Positions 59,753 through 64,000 of a DNA stretch of 64,000 nucleotides are shown piece after piece (positions within the stretch are counted from its first letter, which is position 1; each line of letters opens with the position of its first letter). The notes beneath the pieces were generated by a model that saw only the letters and a program-made list of their open reading frames with translations, was not told the DNA's origin and did not search any database. Both the position numbers and the translations under genes were made by a program. The DNA comes from Natronospira proteinivora (lineage in GTDB: Bacteria > Pseudomonadota > Gammaproteobacteria > Natronospirales > Natronospiraceae): contig NZ_JALJYF010000001.1 of NCBI RefSeq assembly GCF_024170465.1, positions 1,302,001 through 1,366,000 on the forward strand. The letters run 5' to 3'.

Positions 59753-62231
59753 ACCACAGCCAAGCCTGCCCATCGACCACTGCCTGCCGCGCCTGCAGAC
59801 CCTGCTGGCGGAAGGGACTGCGGCGGTCCTGCAGGCGGCCCCCGGGGCGGGCAAGACCACCCGGGTGCCGCCGGCCCTGCTGGCAGCCGACTGGCTGGGC
59901 GGACGGCGGATTCTGATGCTGGAACCCCGCCGCCTGGCCGCCCGGGCGGCGGCCCGCTTCATGGCCCGGGAGATGGGCGAAGCGGTGGGCGAGACCGTGG
60001 GCTATCGCACCCGCCTGGATACCCAGGTCTCGGCGCGCACCCGCATCGAGGTGGTCACCGAAGGCATCCTCACCCGAATGATCCAGGCCGATCCGGAGCT
60101 GGCCGACTACGGCCTGGTAATCTTCGATGAGTTCCACGAGCGTTCCTTGCAGGCCGACCTGGGCCTGGCCCTGGTACGCGAGTCCCAGCAGGCCTTGCGG
60201 GAAGACCTGCGCGTTCTGGTGATGTCCGCGACCCTGGACTGCGGGCCGGTGGCCGAGCTGTTGAACCAGGCCCCGGTCATCGACAGCCCCGGGCGCAGCT
60301 TTCCGGTCAGCAGCCATTATCTGGGCAGCGACCGCCAGACCCCGCTGCCGGTTCAGACTGCCCGGGCCGTTCAGCGGGCCCTGTCTGAGGAAAGCGGTTC
60401 CATTCTGGTCTTTCTGCCCGGCACCGGCGAGATCCGTCGTACCGCTTCCCAACTGAAAGACAGCCTGCCTGCGGACGTGGAACTGGCGCCCCTGTACGGG
60501 AACCTGCCGCCCGCCGAGCAGGACCGGGCCATCGAGGCGCCACCGCCGGGGCGTCGCAAGGTGGTGCTGGCCACCAATATCGCCCAGACCAGTCTCACCA
60601 TCGAGGGCATCCGGGTGGTCATCGACAGCGGCCTGGAACGGCGCTCGGCTTTCGATCCCAACAGTGGCATGAGCCGCTTGATCACCACACGGGTCTCCCA
60701 GGCGGCGGCCGAGCAGAGACAGGGGCGGGCCGGACGGCTTGAGCCGGGGGTCTGCTTTCGCCTGTGGTCGGAATCGGAGCAATCAACCCTGGCCGCACAC
60801 AGTCCGCCCGAGATCCTGTCCGCCGATCTGGCCCCCGTGGTATTGGAACTGGCCCAGTGGGGCTGCCGGGACCCGAAGGAACTGGAATGGCTGACACCGC
60901 CGCCACTGGCCCACTGGCGCCAGGCGGTGAGCCTGCTGCAATGGCTGGATGCCCTGGATGAGACGGGGCAGATCACCGCCCATGGGCGATCCATGCTCAA
61001 GCTGGGCCTGAGTCCCCGGCTGGCCCATCTGGTGGTGCGGGGGCGTGAATTAGGCCTGGGCAATATGGCCGCCGAATTGGCCGCATTGCTGAGCGAACGG
61101 GATCCCCTGGGCCGGGAACAGGGCGCTGACCTGGAGCACCGCCTGCGCGCCCTGCGGGAGGGGCAGCTGCCCAAAGCCCGCCTGAAGCCGCTGCAGCAAA
61201 CGATTCGCAAGCTGGGGCACAAAGCCGACTCGGCCGAGCCGGGCCTGGAGGCCATCGGCCGCCTGCTGGCCCTGGCCTTTCCGGACCGCATCGCCCGGCG
61301 TCGACCCGGCCGCCTGCCCCGCTACCAGTTGAGCAATGGACGTGGGGCCTTCCTGGCGGAGAACGACCCCCTGGGCCAGGCTGAATGGCTGGTGGCCGCC
61401 GAGCTGGACGGCCAGGCCCGGGAAGCCCGGATCCATCTGGCGGCGCAACTGGATCCGGCGGTAATCGAGGGGGATTTGGCCGCCCATATTCAGGAGGGCG
61501 ACACAGCGGATTGGGATGAGCAGCGCGGACAGCTGATTGCCCAGCGGGAAAGACGGCTGGGCCAGCTTGTTCTGGCCCAGGAGCGCCTGCCGGATCCGGA
61601 CCCGGAAATCATCCAGGCCGGCTTGTTGAGTGCCGTGCGACGCAAGGGCCTGGATGCCCTGCCGTGGACTGATGCGGCACGCCAGTACCGGGCACGGCTG
61701 GCCTGGATGCATTATCTGGAGCCGGAACATTGGCCGAAGATGGACGAGCCATCCCTACTGGACTCGCTGGAGGAATGGCTGGCGCCCTTCCTTGCCGGCT
61801 ACCGCCGCTGGTCGGAGCTCAAAACCGTTCCGCTGCTGGAGGCCTTAAAGCAGCAACTGAGCTATCCCCGGCAACAAGCACTGGAAAAGGCTCTGCCGGG
61901 ACGGCTCACTATTCCCACCGGCGAATCAGTGCGTCTGGGTTATGAACGCGACCCGGCGCAGGACCAGGGCCCGGTGCTGGCCGTGAAGTTGCAGGCCGCG
62001 TTCGGTCTGGCCGAGACCCCTCGCTTGGCAGACGGGCGCCTGCCGGTGGTTTTCCACCTGCTCTCCCCGGCGGGTCGCCCCCTGGCCGTCACCGCTGATC
62101 TGGCCAGTTTCTGGCGGCAAGCCTACCCGGAGGTGCGCAAGGACATGCGGGGCCGCTACCCCAAGCATCCCTGGCCAGAAGACCCCTTGAGCGCTACTCC
62201 GACCCGGCGAACCAAGGGCCGGCCCCGCTAG
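59736..62231 (+). CDS. hrpB: HrpB, ATP-dependent DExH-box RNA helicase
   Basis: 831 residues from TTG 59736, overlapping the peptidase stop. Walker A is QAAPGAGKTTRVPPALL, motif II is DEFHERSLQADLGLAL and motif VI is QRQGRAGRLEPGVCFRLW. The C-terminal HrpB-specific domain (HLLSPAGRPLAVTADLASFW and PEVRKDMRGRYPKHPWPEDP) matches full-length HrpB. Its RNA targets are unknown. The TTG is the only start near the conserved N-terminus. Confidence 0.94.
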   Translation: MSATNKPQPSLPIDHCLPRLQTLLAEGTAAVLQAAPGAGKTTRVPPALLAADWLGGRRILMLEPRRLAARAAARFMAREMGEAVGETVGYRTRLDTQVSARTRIEVVTEGILTRMIQADPELADYGLVIFDEFHERSLQADLGLALVRESQQALREDLRVLVMSATLDCGPVAELLNQAPVIDSPGRSFPVSSHYLGSDRQTPLPVQTARAVQRALSEESGSILVFLPGTGEIRRTASQLKDSLPADVELAPLYGNLPPAEQDRAIEAPPPGRRKVVLATNIAQTSLTIEGIRVVIDSGLERRSAFDPNSGMSRLITTRVSQAAAEQRQGRAGRLEPGVCFRLWSESEQSTLAAHSPPEILSADLAPVVLELAQWGCRDPKELEWLTPPPLAHWRQAVSLLQWLDALDETGQITAHGRSMLKLGLSPRLAHLVVRGRELGLGNMAAELAALLSERDPLGREQGADLEHRLRALREGQLPKARLKPLQQTIRKLGHKADSAEPGLEAIGRLLALAFPDRIARRRPGRLPRYQLSNGRGAFLAENDPLGQAEWLVAAELDGQAREARIHLAAQLDPAVIEGDLAAHIQEGDTADWDEQRGQLIAQRERRLGQLVLAQERLPDPDPEIIQAGLLSAVRRKGLDALPWTDAARQYRARLAWMHYLEPEHWPKMDEPSLLDSLEEWLAPFLAGYRRWSELKTVPLLEALKQQLSYPRQQALEKALPGRLTIPTGESVRLGYERDPAQDQGPVLAVKLQAAFGLAETPRLADGRLPVVFHLLSPAGRPLAVTADLASFWRQAYPEVRKDMRGRYPKHPWPEDPLSATPTRRTKGRPR

Positions 62232-62250
62232 CAGGGCTCTATACCAGCCC

Positions 62251-63054
62251 TTAGAAGCTGCCCAGAAGCCGTGAGACGGAACGACGCCCCATGAAACGAT
62301 CCACCTGAACACCCTCGGCATCAAAAAGCAGCGTGGTGGGAACCCCATAGGCCCGCCAGTCCCGCATCAATTGCTGCTTGGGATCCAGAACCACGGTAAC
62401 GTTGGACGGCCAATCGTTTTCATGTTCCGCCAGATAGGCATGCACTTCTTCCGGCTGCTCGCCCACGTTCACCAGCAGCCATTGGGATTCCGGCTGCTCC
62501 CTGGCGGCATCAATCAGATCCGGCATCATCTGCCGACAGACGCCGCACCAGCTTGCCCACAGAAAAACCCCACTGGCTTGGCCGGCGGATTCCGCCTGCA
62601 GCGACGTCGCTTCCCCCTCCAGAGTAAAGACCGTTTCCGCCTCCGCCAGCTCAAGCGGCTCGGGCTGAAGATTGTGGACCACCACCCAGCCCACCAGCGC
62701 CACCACCAGCGCGGGCGCCACAGCGGCTGAAAGCCAGCGAAGCGCCAGACCCCGGAACAGTACAAAGCCTGCCGTGATCAGGCCCATGGCCACCACTGCG
62801 CCCCAAAGGGTGTAACCGTCCTGCCAGATATAAAGCGCCTGCCAGGGGGCATCGGCGTACAGGGCCGGGTATTGGATGACATGGCCCAGACGTCCGCCCA
62901 GAACTGCGGCAATCAATACGCCGGTCACCCAGCCGTTGATGCCCGGTTCCCGACGCTGGAGGAGCTGGGCAGCCAGCAGCAGGGCAGCCGCCGTCAACAG
63001 GAGGACCAGGCGGTCCAGGGGCAATACCAGGGGGCCGAGACTGACACTATCCAC
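62251..63054 (-). CDS. Lgt-like membrane domain fused to thioredoxin domain
   Basis: 267 residues from GTG 63054. Residues 10-125 hold four to five membrane segments with an Lgt-like element (GGRLGHVIQYPALYADAPWQ, then DGYTLWGAVVAMGL) reminiscent of prolipoprotein diacylglyceryl transferase. Residues 140-267 are a TlpA-like thioredoxin domain with Cys170-GV-Cys173 in LWASWCGVCRQMMPD, and cis-Pro in GVPTTLLFDAEG. It is probably a periplasmic thiol-disulfide protein tethered by an Lgt-derived membrane part. Whether any transferase activity remains is doubtful, since the key Lgt arginine/histidine region is short. Convergent with hrpB; divergent from the hydrolase lipoprotein. Confidence 0.82.
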   Translation of the reverse strand: MDSVSLGPLVLPLDRLVLLLTAAALLLAAQLLQRREPGINGWVTGVLIAAVLGGRLGHVIQYPALYADAPWQALYIWQDGYTLWGAVVAMGLITAGFVLFRGLALRWLSAAVAPALVVALVGWVVVHNLQPEPLELAEAETVFTLEGEATSLQAESAGQASGVFLWASWCGVCRQMMPDLIDAAREQPESQWLLVNVGEQPEEVHAYLAEHENDWPSNVTVVLDPKQQLMRDWRAYGVPTTLLFDAEGVQVDRFMGRRSVSRLLGSF

Positions 63055-63111
63055 GGGGAGAACACCAATATGGTTTAAGGTAGAACTCAGATGATAACAA
63101 AGGACAATGCC

Positions 63112-63849
63112 ATGAAGGCCACACTGCTCTCCCTGACCATCATGTTCCTTGCCAGTGCTTGCAGCTTGTTTACCCCCCGCCCCGAAACCCCCATGCCGAT
63201 GGACCGGGCTCAGGCCGAGCCGGAATCCGATACCCTATTGGTCCTGCTGCCCGGACGCCAGTCACGCGGCCCGGACTTTCGCAAGCAGGGCTTTCTGGCA
63301 CCGGCCAAATCAGCCGGGCTGGATGTGATCGCCGCTGATGCCCACTTTGGCTATTACTTGGAAGAAAGCGTGACCCGCCGCCTGCACGAAGACATCGTCC
63401 AGCCGGCCCGTGAACAGGGTTATGAGGAAATCTGGCTGATGGGGATCTCCCTGGGGGGACTGGGTGCGGCCTTGTACCTTTCCGATTATCCCGGTGAGGT
63501 GGACGGCCTGATCCTGCTGGCCCCTTACACGGGCGCTGATGCACTGCGCGACGAGATTGCCGATGCCGGCGGTCTCATGGCCTGGAACGGCCAGTCCGAT
63601 GCCGGTAAGACCCATGAGCGTGAGGCCTGGCGGGCCCTACAACACTGGATCGGACAGAATCAGCCTCCGCGCCTGATTATCGGTTACGGGGAAGAGGACA
63701 GTTTTGCCAAGGCCAACCAGCTGATTGCCGACCCGCTGCCAGCAGAACAGGTCTATACCCGGGCAGGCCGCCACAACTGGTCAGTCTGGACCCCCCTCTG
63801 GGAGGCTATTCTGGATGATCATCACTTGCCCCGAGAGGCGTCGAATTGA
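63112..63849 (+). CDS. Alpha/beta-hydrolase lipoprotein
   Basis: 245 residues from ATG 63112 (AAAGGA upstream; a start at 63091 is possible). Lipobox LASAC at about residue 16. Alpha/beta hydrolase with nucleophile Ser in LMGISLGGLGAAL and His in AGRHNWSVW. The acidic residue is probably in GYGEEDSF. It is a periplasmic or outer-membrane esterase-like enzyme with unknown substrate. It overlaps the end of a gene on the other strand. Confidence 0.83.
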   Translation: MKATLLSLTIMFLASACSLFTPRPETPMPMDRAQAEPESDTLLVLLPGRQSRGPDFRKQGFLAPAKSAGLDVIAADAHFGYYLEESVTRRLHEDIVQPAREQGYEEIWLMGISLGGLGAALYLSDYPGEVDGLILLAPYTGADALRDEIADAGGLMAWNGQSDAGKTHEREAWRALQHWIGQNQPPRLIIGYGEEDSFAKANQLIADPLPAEQVYTRAGRHNWSVWTPLWEAILDDHHLPREASN

Positions 63850-64000
63850 ATGGCGATGTAACGTTGCCTGATGTGTCATGTTCCAGAATGTGACGCTCAA
63901 AGCGGTGACATCGAATACCGTGTACCACCTCCCTGAATGCTGCTGCTGCCACCTCAATCCGCTCATGACGGCCTCTCCCGCGATTTCTGCCAGCCATTCT
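63781..64000 (-). CDS. 3' end of a gene, possibly a linear amide C-N hydrolase (partial)
   Basis: An open frame enters from the right edge and stops at 63781: EWLAEIAGEAVMSGLRW, then SGRWYTVFDVTALSVTFWN. This pattern (W-x-VFD-x-x-x-x-x-x-F) recalls the last strands of choloylglycine/acyltransferase-type Ntn hydrolases, but only about 70 residues are visible. It overlaps the hydrolase lipoprotein by 69 bp in convergent direction, which lowers confidence. Confidence 0.4.
   Translation of the reverse strand, partial: EWLAEIAGEAVMSGLRWQQQHSGRWYTVFDVTALSVTFWNMTHQATLHRHSIRRLSGQVMIIQNSLPEGGPD

Noticed and set aside
1-64000. CRISPR arrays, tRNA and rRNA genes
   Set aside because: No regularly spaced short repeats and no tRNA or rRNA signatures were seen on either strand; the only tandem repeat is the 72-bp duplication in repeat copy C.

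Overview
The window is a 64 kb piece of a GC-rich gammaproteobacterial chromosome. The evidence is the acidic, halophile-like protein composition, the Fnr/Dnr/NsrR-controlled denitrification genes, a Moco riboswitch and hairpin repeats of the GTAGGAGCGG type. A salt-tolerant or alkaliphilic lineage near the Ectothiorhodospiraceae or Natronospira would fit, but this placement is inference. There are no rRNA genes, tRNA genes, CRISPR arrays or complete insertion sequences.

Layout. 0-10 kb: an Ada/AlkA-type DNA repair gene cut by the left edge, an ACT protein, an OsmC protein with a divergent ArsR-type regulator, a large beta-propeller lipoprotein of lower GC, an FAD monooxygenase, a DUF5694 protein with a truncated second copy nearby, and a secreted amidohydrolase. 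10-28 kb: a patchwork of defence and conflict modules. These are an AbiEi/AbiEii pair with two palindromic operators, a Fic protein with an AbiEi-like N-terminus, a DUF4411 PIN/ImmA pair, an MmeI-type restriction-methylation fusion, a ParB-like protein facing a Dam-type methylase, a three-gene membrane cassette of unknown function, and an unknown protein beside a TIR gene that has lost its 5' end. A secreted metalloprotease gene sits inside this stretch. Five copies or fragments of a noncoding repeat, found only between 2.9 and 22.4 kb, lie at the edges of several modules. 28-41 kb: a 2-oxoacid:ferredoxin oxidoreductase operon with a GltD-like partner, an orphan nucleotidyltransferase, envelope genes (WaaP/InaA-like kinase, TetR regulator, MipA/OmpV protein, two tandem paralogous membrane-anchored proteins), yaiI and a cysteine-synthase-family gene.

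41-57 kb is one functional unit for nitrite respiration. A perfect Fnr-type box and a Moco riboswitch precede moaA-moaC-(MOT1-like transporter)-moaD-moaE-mobA-(MFS transporter)-moeB, most of which overlap or nearly touch. After a YjfB-like gene come a porin, a dnr-type regulator, nirK-nirV-SCO and the quinol nitric oxide reductase norZ. nirK and norZ each carry an Fnr box placed for activation and an NsrR-like site over the expected transcription start. nsrR and a four-cysteine fnr follow on the opposite strand. 57-64 kb: an S9 peptidase, hrpB, an Lgt-like/thioredoxin fusion, a hydrolase lipoprotein and the 3' end of a gene that may encode an amide C-N hydrolase.

Points most worth following: the repeat family bounding the defence modules; the paired AbiE operators with a shared core; the 25.0-26.4 kb cassette; a NirK with Gln at the position of the type 1 copper axial Met; and the layered Fnr/Dnr/NsrR control.
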